Program-made: the position numbers and the translations under genes | The notes under the pieces: model-generated | Databases searched by the model: none | The model's input: only the letters and a program-made list of their open reading frames with translations | What the model was told of the DNA's origin: nothing | Assembly: GCA_001600695.1 (NCBI GenBank) | Contig: BCKQ01000005.1 | Span: 632,593-696,592 of the forward strand | Length of the DNA: 64,000 nucleotides | Direction of reading: 5' to 3' | Origin: Ascoidea asiatica | Taxonomy: Eukaryota; Ascomycota; Saccharomycetes; Ascoideales; Ascoideaceae | Shown here: positions 33,234 to 44,422 of the stretch, one piece after another | How positions within the stretch are numbered: position 1 is the stretch's first letter | Layout: each line of letters begins with the position of its first letter

Positions 33234-34152
33234 TATATTACAGTGATTTATGAAACGTTTATTTATTTCAAACTATCACATATATATTTCAAATTTTAAT
33301 GTCTTTTGAAAGTAATTAATCCAGTTATTTCAATTGATTCAGTTAACTTCAATAATTTTATTGATTCTTTTATGCCATATGTAGTCGTTTTATGGAAGTT
33401 TTGAATAGACAGACTGGAATCTATTGCCATACACAAAATTTAACTGACTTCACTTTACCGTAATTTTGCGGCTGCGCCACAACATCTACTCCATAGCGCG
33501 CGGTTTCCAATCCACGCACTATTTTAGTGATCAGCGCAAAACTCCCTCCACCAAAAATTGAAATCGACCCGAAGATCTGAAAAAAAACACCCCGCAAAGT
33601 AAACAACTACCGAACCCGCGCAATACCCTTTTGATATATCATACTTTTGCGTGATAAAAGTCGGTGCAAAATAAAATACATGTGATCGTTTAACTTCCGG
33701 GGTGTTGAGGGTGTTTTTCTAGTCTTTTCGGTCCTTTTATTTCCGCAATATCCGCTAAAAAGCACGTGGTCTGTTCTTTTATATTTGGTCACATGCTCCA
33801 TGATAATTCATTGTTGTTACCGGTAAAGTTGTTAACTTGCAAGACATGGACCTGAATTAGCTATCGGCAGGCACTGCAAGCACTCCAAACACTGTATAAA
33901 CATATATTCTTATATTAATATGAATTCTATTTCTACTCTCTTCAATATTCCTATTATTATAATATTTCTAAATTAATAAACGTCTATTACTTCTCCAACC
34001 TTCTTTTTTTAATTCACAATCAAAGAACTATTGTAAAATAAATTTATGTTAAACGATACCATAATATAATATACTATATTATCTTCTATTAACAAATTGA
34101 ACAATATTTTACATTTTCGATTTCAAATAACCTTGCTTCTATTCATATAAGC
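33234..34152. promoter_or_regulatory. Divergent SFT2 / RTG3 promoter region with a GC-rich island
   Basis: 919 bp. About 33410-33870 is GC-rich and holds GCCACA at 33476-33481, CACGTG at 33763-33768 and the palindrome TACCGGTA at 33818-33825. The 250 bp before RTG3 are AT-rich. Short open frames within the island have no recognisable product. Confidence 0.55.
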
Positions 34153-36084
34153 ATGAACACCTTATCTCCAGTTCAATCTTATGATTATAATCAAAAAAAT
34201 AATCAAAATAATCAAAACAATAATAATTCTGGTAACTCAAATAATTCCAGTAACTCTATCAATAAAAGTAATCGAAATATAATTCAAAAAAATAATCAAA
34301 ATAACATTAATAATTTAAATAATATGAATAATATGAGTTCTGTTAATAACATGAATATGAATATGAATTCCATTGATAATAATAATAATAATAATAATTC
34401 AAATCAAAATTTAGATAATTCCTTTTTATCTCCACAATTCACTCCATTTAATGGTCTTTCTGATTTATCTTTAAATTATTCTTTATCTTCACCTCAACCT
34501 ATTCCTTCAAACGGTAAAAATATTACTAATAATAATATTGGTAACAATAATAATATGTCTCTTCAATATAATGAAGACCTAGATTCTTTAGGTTTGATTC
34601 CAACAATCACTAATACTAATACTAATAATAACAATAATAATGTCAATATTAACAATGGAAATCAAAATTCTAATAATCAAAATTTTGCTGATTTATTAAA
34701 TTTACAATATTTTTCACCACCTCCAATTACTCCAATGAATTTAAATTATTCTCAATCCAATAATAACAATAACAATAACAATAATAGTAACAACTATAAT
34801 AATTATAACAATAATCTTGATTCAAAAAATATCTTAATCAATAATAATAATAATAATTCAAAAAATTCTTACTTCAATAATCCAAATGGCAACAACAATA
34901 ATAATAATATAAATATTTTATCTCCAAGTTCTTGGGGTGGTAGTATAGATTTACTTTCTCCATTTCCTGATAATTCTTTAGATAATATTACTCTAAAATC
35001 TCCTCCTTTTAGATCTCCTCCAAATAATTCTTCAATTAGATCTCCTTCTTTACAACCGATTTCAAAACAATCTTTAACAAAAGAAGAAAAATTAAGAAGA
35101 AGAAGAGAATTTCATAATGCCGTAGAAAGAAAAAGAAGAGATAATATAAAATTTAGGATTAAAGAATTATCAAATTTAGTACCACAATCTTTATTATTAT
35201 ATGATGATAATGGCAAAGAAATTAAACCAAATAAAGCTATAATTTTAAATAAAACTGTTGATTATATTACTCATTTACATCAAGTTTTAAAAGATCAAGA
35301 TAAAAGAGAAATTCAAATTCTAAAACAGATTGATATTTTACAATCTTTACCTGATCTATCTCTTGATATTCCTGATACTTTATCTACTACAATAACAGGA
35401 ACTTCTATTTCTAATTCGAACTCAAATTCAAATTCAAATTCAACAAATATATCAAATACAATTGATACTTCAAATACAATAAATCAGTCTTATAATAGTA
35501 AAATAAAAGATAATACTAATAATATACCACTTGATCTGAATAATATTATAAATGATCCTCTTTTGCCAATAATGTCAACTTTCAATGATAATGATCCAAA
35601 CTTATTACCAATTTCTGATATAAGTTCTCTATTAGATAATAATCAAAATAATTTAAACTCAAATCCAAATCCAAATATCTTACCGGATAATGAAACTTTA
35701 ATTAATGATTTCTCTTTTGATCCATTTTTAAATTTAACAAATAGTTATTCGAATTTAAATCTGAATTTAAATTCTGAAAATATTTCAGATATTCAAAATA
35801 TTCCAAGTAATAATAATAGTAATAATAATAGTAATAATAATAGTAATAATAATAGTAATAATAATAGTAATAATAATAATAATATAAATACAAATAATAA
35901 TTATAACTCTAATTATCAAACTAATAATGACAGTAATAATAATAACAGTTACAACAATAATTTCAATTCTCAAAATACTGATTTTAATTCAAATAACAAT
36001 ACTAATAATAATAATAACAACTTCATGGGAAATATTAATGATTATTGGGATATTAATAGTGGAATGGATATGAAAAATTTATAA
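34153..36084 (+). CDS. RTG3: bHLH-zip retrograde-response transcription factor Rtg3
   Basis: 643 residues. The basic helix-loop-helix region lies at about 310-385 (REFHNAVERKRRDNIKFRIKEL, loop with LLYDDNGKEIKPNKAIILNKTVDYI), followed by a short coil. The His-Asn-Ala-Val-Glu-Arg basic region and the loop YDD.GK.IKPNK match Rtg3. Rtg3 forms a dimer with Rtg1 and activates genes such as CIT2 and DLD3 when mitochondria are impaired, binding GTCAC. Both flanks are Asn-rich. The C-terminal part carries a 12-bp repeat coding SNNN near 550-580. CTG codons occur in the C-terminal part (for example 35536 and 35761). Its place beside SFT2 supports the assignment. Confidence 0.86.
   Translation: MNTLSPVQSYDYNQKNNQNNQNNNNSGNSNNSSNSINKSNRNIIQKNNQNNINNLNNMNNMSSVNNMNMNMNSIDNNNNNNNSNQNLDNSFLSPQFTPFNGLSDLSLNYSLSSPQPIPSNGKNITNNNIGNNNNMSLQYNEDLDSLGLIPTITNTNTNNNNNNVNINNGNQNSNNQNFADLLNLQYFSPPPITPMNLNYSQSNNNNNNNNNSNNYNNYNNNLDSKNILINNNNNNSKNSYFNNPNGNNNNNNINILSPSSWGGSIDLLSPFPDNSLDNITLKSPPFRSPPNNSSIRSPSLQPISKQSLTKEEKLRRRREFHNAVERKRRDNIKFRIKELSNLVPQSLLLYDDNGKEIKPNKAIILNKTVDYITHLHQVLKDQDKREIQILKQIDILQSLPDLSLDIPDTLSTTITGTSISNSNSNSNSNSTNISNTIDTSNTINQSYNSKIKDNTNNIPLDLNNIINDPLLPIMSTFNDNDPNLLPISDISSLLDNNQNNLNSNPNPNILPDNETLINDFSFDPFLNLTNSYSNLNLNLNSENISDIQNIPSNNNSNNNSNNNSNNNSNNNSNNNNNINTNNNYNSNYQTNNDSNNNNSYNNNFNSQNTDFNSNNNTNNNNNNFMGNINDYWDINSGMDMKNL
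35803..35885 (+). repeat. 12-bp SNNN-coding repeat in RTG3
   Basis: About six copies of AGTAATAATAAT in frame, coding Ser-Asn-Asn-Asn. The copies are nearly perfect, so the tract should be prone to length change. Confidence 0.85.
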
Positions 36085-36904
36085 TCTATAATTTATACCT
36101 TTTAATAAAAATTTAACGATCCAATTATCTAATGATATTGTTTTTTTTGCTTTCATATATTTCATTCATCTATTGCTTTTTCAACTCTTCTTTTGGTACT
36201 AATCTCCTCTTTGATTATTGTAAATTAATTTTTTATCAAAAATCTATACTATTTGTCATTTATATATAAGAGTATATATTACTATATTCGAGGTAATATT
36301 CAGGTATTATTAATGTTTTATTTTCTGAATTATTTATATGAGTATATTCATATTTATAGCTATTATACAAATGATTTTTTGTTATTTTTTTTTTAAATTT
36401 TTGTTTCTCATATACTTTTAAATACATTTATTTCTGATTAAAAATATATATGTACATTATTTGATTAATAATTTGATTATATTGTGTGTATTTATTATAT
36501 TTGAGTCTAAATAGTTTCAATAATAGTAAAAGTAAAAAGGTCATTGCCCAAAGTTTAAAGTCATAATCATGAATAATAAATAATGAATAATAATGGTTAA
36601 AGTAAAATAGAAATAAGTAATAAATAATAAAATAATAGAGCAATAACTAATAAAATGTATAAAATAAAGAATATTGGAACAAAAAATAATAAATAATATA
36701 AATACGGATAATTACAAATATATAGATACTTAGAAAACAGTAAAAGTAGTAGTAATAGTAATGGTAACAAATAACAATGAGAACAACAAGAATCTGAAAC
36801 AATAAATTGAAAAAAAAAAGATTAATGAAATAAATGCAAAAGAATTAAATATTAAAAATAGAAGAGTAAGTTGAGAAAATCAAAAAAAAAAAAAAAAATT
36901 CAAA
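36085..36904. other. Convergent gap between RTG3 and an unidentified gene
   Basis: 820 bp of highly AT-rich DNA with T-rich and A-rich runs, including a poly-A run at about 36884-36898. No GC-rich island and no gene. Confidence 0.55.
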
Positions 36905-38675
36905 CTAATTCCTTTTTTCAAAAGACCATTTAAAGTTCGGAATATTCTCAAGCACAGCCCATTCAGTTAAAATTGCACAACTGTAAGCAGAAACTTGTTG
37001 TAAACCGAGATAATTATTAAAAGGTAAATAAAAGAAATCCTCAATTGGATTTTGAGAATTATTTTCATTATTTTTCATATTAAAAAATTCAATCATTCCA
37101 ATTTTTTTTGAGTTTAAATTTGAATTTGAATTTATTGATGGTGAAAAGAAATATTTATTTTTAAATGATAAATTTTTAGAAAAAGTTTTTGGAAATGACA
37201 TTTCAATAGTTTTAAAATTTAAATATTCTTCACCTTTTAAATAATCAGATTTTGCACAATCAGTAAATTTTAAAATTGAAGGCATTAAATTAATAATTTT
37301 ATCATTAATTTCTTCAATTTCTTCATTATCTTCATTTGTTTTTGATTGTTGATTTTTAATATCATCTTTTCTTTTAATTAATCTATTAATTTTTTGAACA
37401 ATTAAAGATCTCATATGTTCAAAAATAGTTGATTTAATTTGAAAACATAAACCAGTAATAGCAGTATTTATTCTATTTGTTTTAATTGAAAAATCAATAA
37501 TTAATTGAATATAAGGTATTAAAGTTTTCCAATTTCTTTCAGTTGGTAATAATTTTTCATGAATTTTTGCTTTATCTTCATAATTAAAAGCTAAAATATA
37601 AGTTAATAAAGAATCTAAAGAAATGATAATATATAACATTCTATTTGGTAAATTATTTGAATTATTATCTCTAATTCTATCAGCTTCACGTTTTCTTTGT
37701 TTTGCTCTTTCAGACCAATAATTTTTTTTATTTAATAAATGATTTCTAGTTGAGTCTTTAATATTTGAATTTCTTTCTCTATATGGTAAGTGATGAGAAC
37801 CTAAAGAAGAAACGGATCTTGGAGAAGCAGTTCCATTTGAAGTTTTATTATTTAAAGGTTTATTCAAAGGCAAAGTTACTGGTATAGATATAGGTATAGG
37901 AGTAGGTTTTGATATTGGTTTTGATATTGGTTTTGATATTGGTTTTGATATTGGTTTTGATATTGGTTTTGATATTGGTTTTGATATTGGTTTTGATGAT
38001 GTTGGTTTCGGTTTTGGTATAGGTATAGGAGGAGATATAGATGGTGATTCAGATTTGATTTTATCTTTAGATTTAGAATTAGAATTGGAATTAGAATTAG
38101 ATATAGATATAGATATAGGAGTAGGTTTAGGAATAAGAATTGGATTAGAGATTGGAATATTTTTAGAAGTATTTTTGGAAGTATTTTTAGAAATTGAAAT
38201 TGATATAGGTGGTTTTGATATAGGAACAGGTGAAGATTGATGAATATTATTATTATTAATATTATTATTATTATTAAGATGAATTGGAGATAATAAGCCA
38301 GTATTTTGATTATATTTTGTAATTGGTTTATTGATAATATTTAAATCTTTCAAATTTTTATTTATTAGAGGTTTATTAATATTTTTAATATTTTTGATAT
38401 TTTTAATATTTTTAATATTTTTAACATTTATTGAATAATGGAGTATAACAACTAAGGATTTTTTAGATGAATTTAAAGTATAAAGATTCAAACCATTTTT
38501 AAAAGTTTTTATTTTACTATTTATATTATTATTTATATTATTATTTATATTATCATTATTGATATTGGAAAAAGAAGTATTAAAAGAAGATGGAGAATTA
38601 TAAATTGAAGGAATTGTTGGAGATAACATTTTTGGTAAATCATCATCATCAGAATCTGAGTTATTAACTTTTGAA

Positions 38676-38706
<31 letters not shown>

Positions 38707-39169
38707 TATTATTATTATTATTATCAGTTGTAGAATTGTTGGAGATATCATTATTTAAATCTAATTTATCATTATTTAAGTTATTTAAATTATTTAAATC
38801 TGATAAAGAATTAGTCCAAGGAGGTAAAGTTGGAGATAATATTGGAGGTAAAGAACCATTTTTTTCGAAATTTAATAGAGTTAATTTTTCATCCCAAGTT
38901 AAATTTGAATTTGAGTTTGAGTTAATAATATCTTTATTTGGTATATTAGATTGTGGTAAGGGAGTTGAACTTCTTAAAGAAGTATTAGATTGATTGTTAT
39001 TATTACTGTTGTTGTTGTTGCTGTTGTTGTTATTGTGGTTGTTGTTATTATTACTATTATTGTTAGTATTAGATAAATTGTTTGCTTGTTTAGCTTTCGA
39101 TTTCTTTAGTTTATAAGCGGCTAAAACAGAGGCATTTGAAGAAGTTGTATTGGTAAATATAGTAGACAT
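36905..39169 (-). CDS. Unidentified conserved-looking protein with duplicated LSPTLP motif and KPIS repeats
   Basis: 754 residues. I do not recognise the family with certainty. The N-terminal half is Asn/Ser-rich and contains two related motifs, PPILSPTLPPW (about 115) and PKMLSPTIPSI (about 185), resembling a repeated short linear motif. A Lys-Pro-Ile-Ser repeat follows (about 390-421). The second half is ordered: a basic stretch YWSERAKQRKREADRIRD (about 485-505), then a helical region (LDSLLTYILAFNYEDKAKIHEKLLPTERNW and on to about 620), and a C-terminal segment with DFFYLPFNNYLGLQQVSAYS...LTEWAV. No membrane segment is obvious. The mixture suggests a nuclear or regulatory factor. The gene is divergent with THP3. 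Confidence 0.75.
37905..37998 (-). repeat. 12-bp tandem repeat coding KPIS
   Basis: About seven consecutive copies of GGTTTTGATATT on the plus strand, coding Lys-Pro-Ile-Ser on the minus strand. The copies are identical at base level except at the edges. Confidence 0.92.
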
Positions 39170-40302
39170 TTTAAATTAAAAAAAAAATATAGAATATCGT
39201 CATTATATTTCTAAAAGTTGGGCATATCAAGAAGTTTCTTGTGAATGTTGTTTAATGGATATGATTGATTTTTTAAAAGGGTAGTTTTAGTCTTTTGAAT
39301 TAAGGAACTATTAGTCAGATAATTTGAATATATTCAGTTTGTTTATTAATTATAATCTATTGAATGGGGATCTATTTATTGTCCATTATTTATTGATTCA
39401 GTTACTTCTGATTTATTTATTTCTTTATTTATGACTGTTATTGATTGATTATTATTTATTCTTTATTGATTATTGATTACTGTTTATTGATTCTTTATTT
39501 CCATGTTCTTCAGCTGCTTCTGCTTCTGCTTCTGCTTCTGTTTCTGTTTCTGTTTTTGTTGTATTTTCTTCTTTTTTGTTTCTGACAATCTCAAAACTGG
39601 CGTCGGCCGGGTGACCGCCGGCTGCATGCCCAAGCGGTCCACCACGAGACCAGCACTGCGGGGTTCCTCCAGGTCTGGACTACTGGTCTTTATATTATCA
39701 AATTAGTACGTAATATCACGTTTTGTAAATTTTATACGGAAATATCCGTATAAAAGTTCCGTTGCATGGTCAGGTTCTATACGTATTGGTTTCTGCTTCG
39801 GATGGTTGTTTCAACTTATTCTAGTTGCCGGCACCTGACTGTCCGCCTTCTTTCTCTGTATAAACACCAGTGCAACAGTAACGTTACTGTATACCGGTAC
39901 AATTATGTACCGGTATGTTTTTTAAAAAATAATAAACTAAATAAAATACTAAGTTACTTTGATTTATATTTTAATCAATATTTAAAATAAAGGTGGAATA
40001 GAATAGTTATTATCTGATTTAATAATCAAATTTAAATATTTATCCATTTCATTTGAAATAATTTACTGTATTATTGGTTTCATTTATATAAATATTAAAG
40101 AAGAAATATACAAAAAAATTAGAAAACGAAATTTTTGAAAACAAATTGGTACGTTTTTTATTCATTTGCAATTTTTATTTTACTAACTTAAACCTTTTTA
40201 ATCCCTTTCATATTATCTTATCTTATTTTATTTCAATTATTACTTGATTATTACTTGATTATTATTTGGTTATTATTTGGTTATTATTTAATTATTATCT
40301 TA
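39170..40302. promoter_or_regulatory. Divergent promoter region upstream of THP3 with a GC-rich island and palindromes
   Basis: 1.13 kb. A run of CTTCTG/CTGTTT units lies near 39509-39560. The GC-rich island (about 39590-39915) carries TTATACGGA/TCCGTATAA arms (39732-39740 and 39745-39753), which contain CGG-N6-CCG; a 16-bp palindrome centred on AACGTT (39875-39890); and two TACCGGTA palindromes (39892-39899 and 39908-39915). No gene is seen. The last 100 bp before THP3 contain ATTATTTGGTT repeats. Confidence 0.6.
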
Positions 40303-42066
40303 ATGTATTCTCGTCAGTATAATATAGTCGAACCTCGAACTTCACTTTCAAATCCTCAATCTCAATCTCAATCTCAAACTAAGACTCAATCACGCTCTGA
40401 AACTCAAAATACAAACATGAATCAAAATCAAAATCAAAATACTCAATCAAATTCATCAAATAATAATAATAATAATGGAAAAGATTATCCAGATTCTTTA
40501 CAAACTTTTTCAATTAATTGTTTTAATTTATCAAAAAAATTAAATTTTAATAATAATCAAAAAAATTTAATGCAATCTCAATTAAAAGAATTAATTAAAA
40601 AAGCTGCAATTGAAAATAAAATTTGGTCAAATGATTGGTTAAATCAACATTTACCAATATTCACTAATAATAAAAAACCACTTGATTTGATTTGTAATTT
40701 AAATATCACAAATAATAATACAATTAATAATTTAAAAAGAACTTTTTCAAATATAAGTGATAATAATAATAATAATAATAATAATAACGAAAATAATGAT
40801 AATGATGATTTTAATAACGAATTTTATAATGAAAATAATGAAAATAATGAAAATAATGAAAATTACTTAAGTGAAGAAAAAAAAAAATTAAGATCTCAAA
40901 GATTTGCAAAAGAATTAAATTATAATCAATCAAATTCTTGTGAAGATGATACTTCAAAATATTCTGGTCATGTAATTGGTACTTGTACAACCATTGAAAA
41001 ATCTTATCTTAGATTAACTTCTGATCCAATTCCATCAAATGTTAGGCCTTTATATATTTTAAGTCAAGCTTTAAATTTAGTTCTAGAAAAATTTTTTGAT
41101 CCTTTAAATCTTTCAACTTATAATTATTTAAATGATCAATTAAAATCAATTAGACAAGATTTAATAATTCAAGCTCTTGAAAATCAATTTACAATTAAAG
41201 TTTATGAAACTCATGCAAAAATTGCAATTTTAAATAATGATCTTGGTGAATATAATCAATGTCAATCAAGATTAAAATATTTATATAAAATTTCTCCAAT
41301 TTCTTCAAAACCAAATGAAGATGAATTTATTTCTTATAGAATTTTATATTTTATTTTAACAGAAAATTTTCAAGAAATTTGTTTAATAAAATTAAATTTA
41401 AAAAAATTTTTTATTTCAAATTCAAGAGATTTAAATTATTTTATTAAAAATTCTTTAGAATTATCAAATTATACTTTTAATTCAAATTATCATTTTTTTT
41501 TTAAATTACATAATCATCTCTTACATCAATATCATAAATATATTAAATTAAATAAAAATTCTTTACCAAAAGATCTTGATCAATTTAATTTCATTAATCA
41601 TCATAATAAAGTTGATTTATTCAATTCTTTTTTAAATCAATCAAATTCTAATTCCACAAATTCTTCTTCAAATTTAAAAAATTTAGATTCAAAAGAAAAA
41701 AAAAAATTAAATTCAAATTCAAATATTAATAATATTAATAATAATAACAGTAATAAAAATTTTCCAAATTTAATTTTTTTTTTACTTTTAATTAATAATT
41801 TTTTAAATAGAGAAAGAATTAAATCATTATCAAGATTTTGTAAGATTTATATGAAAATTTCAACAAATTTCATTTTAAATGAATTAAAATTTTTAAATAA
41901 AAATAAATTAGAAGAATTTTTTAAAAAAAATAATTTAAATCAATTTTTAATATTTGATTCATCAAAAAATGATGTAACTTTTTTTGATACTAGAAAAGCA
42001 AAACCATATGTTGAAGAATTGGAAAATAAATTATGTAGAAAAATTGATATAAAAGGCCAAGTTTGA
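40303..42066 (+). CDS. THP3: Thp3 (SAC3/GANP-family mRNA biogenesis factor)
   Basis: 587 residues from the ATG at 40303. An upstream in-frame ATG at 40255 would only add a hydrophobic stretch read from an intergenic ATTATTTGGTT repeat, so it is rejected. After a Gln/Asn-rich N-terminus the SAC3/GANP region begins near 190: LRSQRFAKEL, GTCTTIEKSYLRLTSDPIPSNVRPL, DQLKSIRQDLIIQ, FTIKVYETHAKIAI and DLGEYNQCQSRLKYLY. This is the yeast Thp3/LENG8 signature. Thp3 works with Csn12 in transcription elongation and mRNA splicing. An Asn-rich insert sits near 465-500, within the PCI-like C-terminal part. It is convergent with YUH1. Confidence 0.9.
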   Translation: MYSRQYNIVEPRTSLSNPQSQSQSQTKTQSRSETQNTNMNQNQNQNTQSNSSNNNNNNGKDYPDSLQTFSINCFNLSKKLNFNNNQKNLMQSQLKELIKKAAIENKIWSNDWLNQHLPIFTNNKKPLDLICNLNITNNNTINNLKRTFSNISDNNNNNNNNNENNDNDDFNNEFYNENNENNENNENYLSEEKKKLRSQRFAKELNYNQSNSCEDDTSKYSGHVIGTCTTIEKSYLRLTSDPIPSNVRPLYILSQALNLVLEKFFDPLNLSTYNYLNDQLKSIRQDLIIQALENQFTIKVYETHAKIAILNNDLGEYNQCQSRLKYLYKISPISSKPNEDEFISYRILYFILTENFQEICLIKLNLKKFFISNSRDLNYFIKNSLELSNYTFNSNYHFFFKLHNHLLHQYHKYIKLNKNSLPKDLDQFNFINHHNKVDLFNSFLNQSNSNSTNSSSNLKNLDSKEKKKLNSNSNINNINNNNSNKNFPNLIFFLLLINNFLNRERIKSLSRFCKIYMKISTNFILNELKFLNKNKLEEFFKKNNLNQFLIFDSSKNDVTFFDTRKAKPYVEELENKLCRKIDIKGQV

Positions 42067-42728
42067 ATTTTTATTTTTTATATAGTATAATTTAGTTTAG
42101 ATTTTTATTTATTTCTTAATTTTTTTTTGTTTATTTATTTATCTAGTTGTTTATTTTTCTCCAATTGTTTATATATTTCATTTATTTTACTTTCCATGAA
42201 ATTCTTTAATCCATTAATTAATTGGTTTGTTTTCTTATTTTGCTGCTTTCCAAAAGATATGTTTTGATAAAATAATTTTATAAAGTATTTCAATCCAATT
42301 TGTTATTTCTCACATTTTTTTTTAGGTTTATTTTCTTTTTGGATTTGAACTTTTTGTTAGCTTTATTTGTTTTTATTTCATTTCGTTATCATCATTTTTT
42401 TTTCCATTAGAGATATGCCTTTAAAGATCAAATTAATTTATACTTTGAAACTAGGGTTACAATTATATTAAAAAAAAAAAATTATATGGTGAAGTAATTC
42501 AGATCAAATTGCTGGGAAAGAGAAAAAAAAGAATTATTATGAACTAGAATTCAGAACCACATCAGTGAAAAAAAAAAAAGAATTGACTTGTTAGAATATT
42601 TGGAACAAAATTGTTAGACTATTAATTGATAAAAGGAAGTTAAAGTATATATATATAAATCCTATTTTGAGTACACAGCTGAATTATATAAAAAAAGAAA
42701 AAGTTCATATGGAAAAAAAAAATAGTCT
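42067..42728. other. Convergent gap between THP3 and YUH1
   Basis: 662 bp, AT-rich, T-rich in the first half and A-rich in the second. No GC-rich island or gene. Confidence 0.55.
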
Positions 42729-43457
42729 TCAATCAAAAGATGGTGCAAGTGCTAAAATTGAGAAGTTGAATTTATTAGCATCTCCAGAACTATTCATATA
42801 ATACAGAATTTTGTCTATAATTTTTTTTTCATTTAAAATATCACCATTTGGATCTTCAGCTTCTCCAAGATCAATTGGTTGAACTCTTCTACCATCTAAT
42901 TCATATAAATGATTATCTTTGATACTCTTAGTAAACGTTATAAAATGTAGATCCATTTTTGTATCAGCTGAAGGAGCTTCAGTATCTCCATCTTCTGCAA
43001 TACTTGAATATTCTTTTTCAAGTTCATCAACCATTTGAACTCTTTGATCTGAAGTTGAAGTTTTTGCCTTCAAAAAGAACTTTTTAATTTCTGAATCTGG
43101 CCTTAAATATTTATCATAATTGATATTTCCTAGACAGTGAAGTAAAGCATACAATCCACAAGCATTATTGATGACCTGTTTAAACCACATTATATTCTCT
43201 TCATATCCATATTTGTTATATGGCTTCAATTCTTTATCTTGTTCTGTTCTTTCAATTTCAAAATTATTGGTGATTGGAAACAATAAAATAAGTCCCAAGC
43301 AAGGTCTTGGAATAAAAGCAAGAAGTTCTTTTTCTGTTAAAGAATAAACATCTTGAAATTCTACTGAACTATTCAATCCGAATCTTCTAGCAAGTTCATT
43401 GAATATTCTTGGATTCGACTCCAAAGGAACCACAGCTTTTGGCATCTTTATAAACAA
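42729..43457 (-). CDS. YUH1: Ubiquitin C-terminal hydrolase Yuh1 (UCH family)
   Basis: 242 residues; S. cerevisiae Yuh1 has 236. UCH hallmarks are NNACGLYALLH with the nucleophile Cys100 and oxyanion Gln94, His171 in DLHFITF, and Asp188 in YELDGRRV. The N-terminal segment (PLESNPRIFNELARRFGL) is also typical. The enzyme trims short C-terminal adducts from ubiquitin and from Rub1/Nedd8 in the cytosol. Two ATGs are possible; the one at codon 5 (MPKAVVPLE) fits the family N-terminus better, but the annotated start is kept. It lies on the same strand as NTO1. Confidence 0.94.
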   Translation of the reverse strand: MFIKMPKAVVPLESNPRIFNELARRFGLNSSVEFQDVYSLTEKELLAFIPRPCLGLILLFPITNNFEIERTEQDKELKPYNKYGYEENIMWFKQVINNACGLYALLHCLGNINYDKYLRPDSEIKKFFLKAKTSTSDQRVQMVDELEKEYSSIAEDGDTEAPSADTKMDLHFITFTKSIKDNHLYELDGRRVQPIDLGEAEDPNGDILNEKKIIDKILYYMNSSGDANKFNFSILALAPSFD

Positions 43458-44422
43458 TAATGGAAATTTAATTATTCAGTTGAATTGATTGTGATTGGAA
43501 TAGCAAACAAATTTAATCTAGAAATGCTTTAGCAAGAGATACTGAATATATATACATAACACCCTTTGGTGTGCGAGTGTTTGATTGCCTTTCGACGTGA
43601 AGCTGCGACGCTAACCCCGATGCCATCTTTTATTTTCACCACTCATTCTAAAACGGGTTTAAAAAAAAGGTTTATTGATAAATCTTGAAGGCAGTGAAAT
43701 ATAAAATGAAAATTGCCAAAATCATATCAAATTTTATAGTGAAGCTAAGTATTGAAAGCTAATAGAATTTCCTCGGAATTCTAAAGACCTTTTTCACTGA
43801 TTAAAGAGCTCAATATTAATGGTGATCTATTATATCAGTATCATGCATTTCATGATAAGGATATGACAAGAATACGCGTGAAATAATAAATTGAAAAAGG
43901 AACTAAGTTCATACATAATTCATAATTTATTTATTATTATTTATTATTTATTATTTTCTATAGTACAAATTAAAAAATTACTGTTAATATCAACATTTAA
44001 ACCAAGTGGATTATTGAAACGAGCCAAACCTTATATTATATATACAAATAAATGAATCAAGCAAAAGTTAATCAAAAAATAAAACAAAAAATTCATTGGA
44101 ATTGAAATAAGCTTTCAACACGAAAAAGAAATATTGAAAAATGAAATAGTGAACAAAAAGGGAAATAGAAGTGAAAAATTAAATGAAATCAAAAATGAGA
44201 ATGAGAACGAAAATGAAAATAAGAATGAACATGAATATAAATTTAAAAATAAAAATAAAATGAAACTGAAGGCGAAACTGAGAATGAAAAATAAAATGAA
44301 AAATAAAGATAAAAAAGAAAAATAAACTAAAAAGAATAAAGTGATTTAAGAAATTGAAAAAAATTGGACATTCAAACATGAAAATATATTATAAGAAAAA
44401 TAAAAAAAAAAAAACCATTCAA
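43458..44422. promoter_or_regulatory. YUH1 upstream region and NTO1 3' flank
   Basis: 965 bp. A small GC-richer patch lies at about 43560-43665, close to the YUH1 start. At about 44130-44330 there is a purine-rich degenerate GAAAATGAAAATAA-type repeat that leaves open frames on both strands. Nothing in it looks like a gene. Confidence 0.5.

Noticed and set aside
35702-35973. Poly-Tyr and poly-Ile frames antisense to RTG3.
   Set aside because: They are shadow readings of the AAT/AGT repeat that codes Asn/Ser in RTG3.
40255-40302. Upstream in-frame start giving THP3 sixteen extra hydrophobic residues.
   Set aside because: The extra residues are read from an intergenic ATTATTTGGTT repeat, and the family N-terminus is polar. 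The ATG at 40303 is preferred.
44134-44379. Open frames on both strands rich in Lys/Asn/Glu or Phe/Ile.
   Set aside because: They are produced by a degenerate purine-rich repeat in the NTO1 3' flank.
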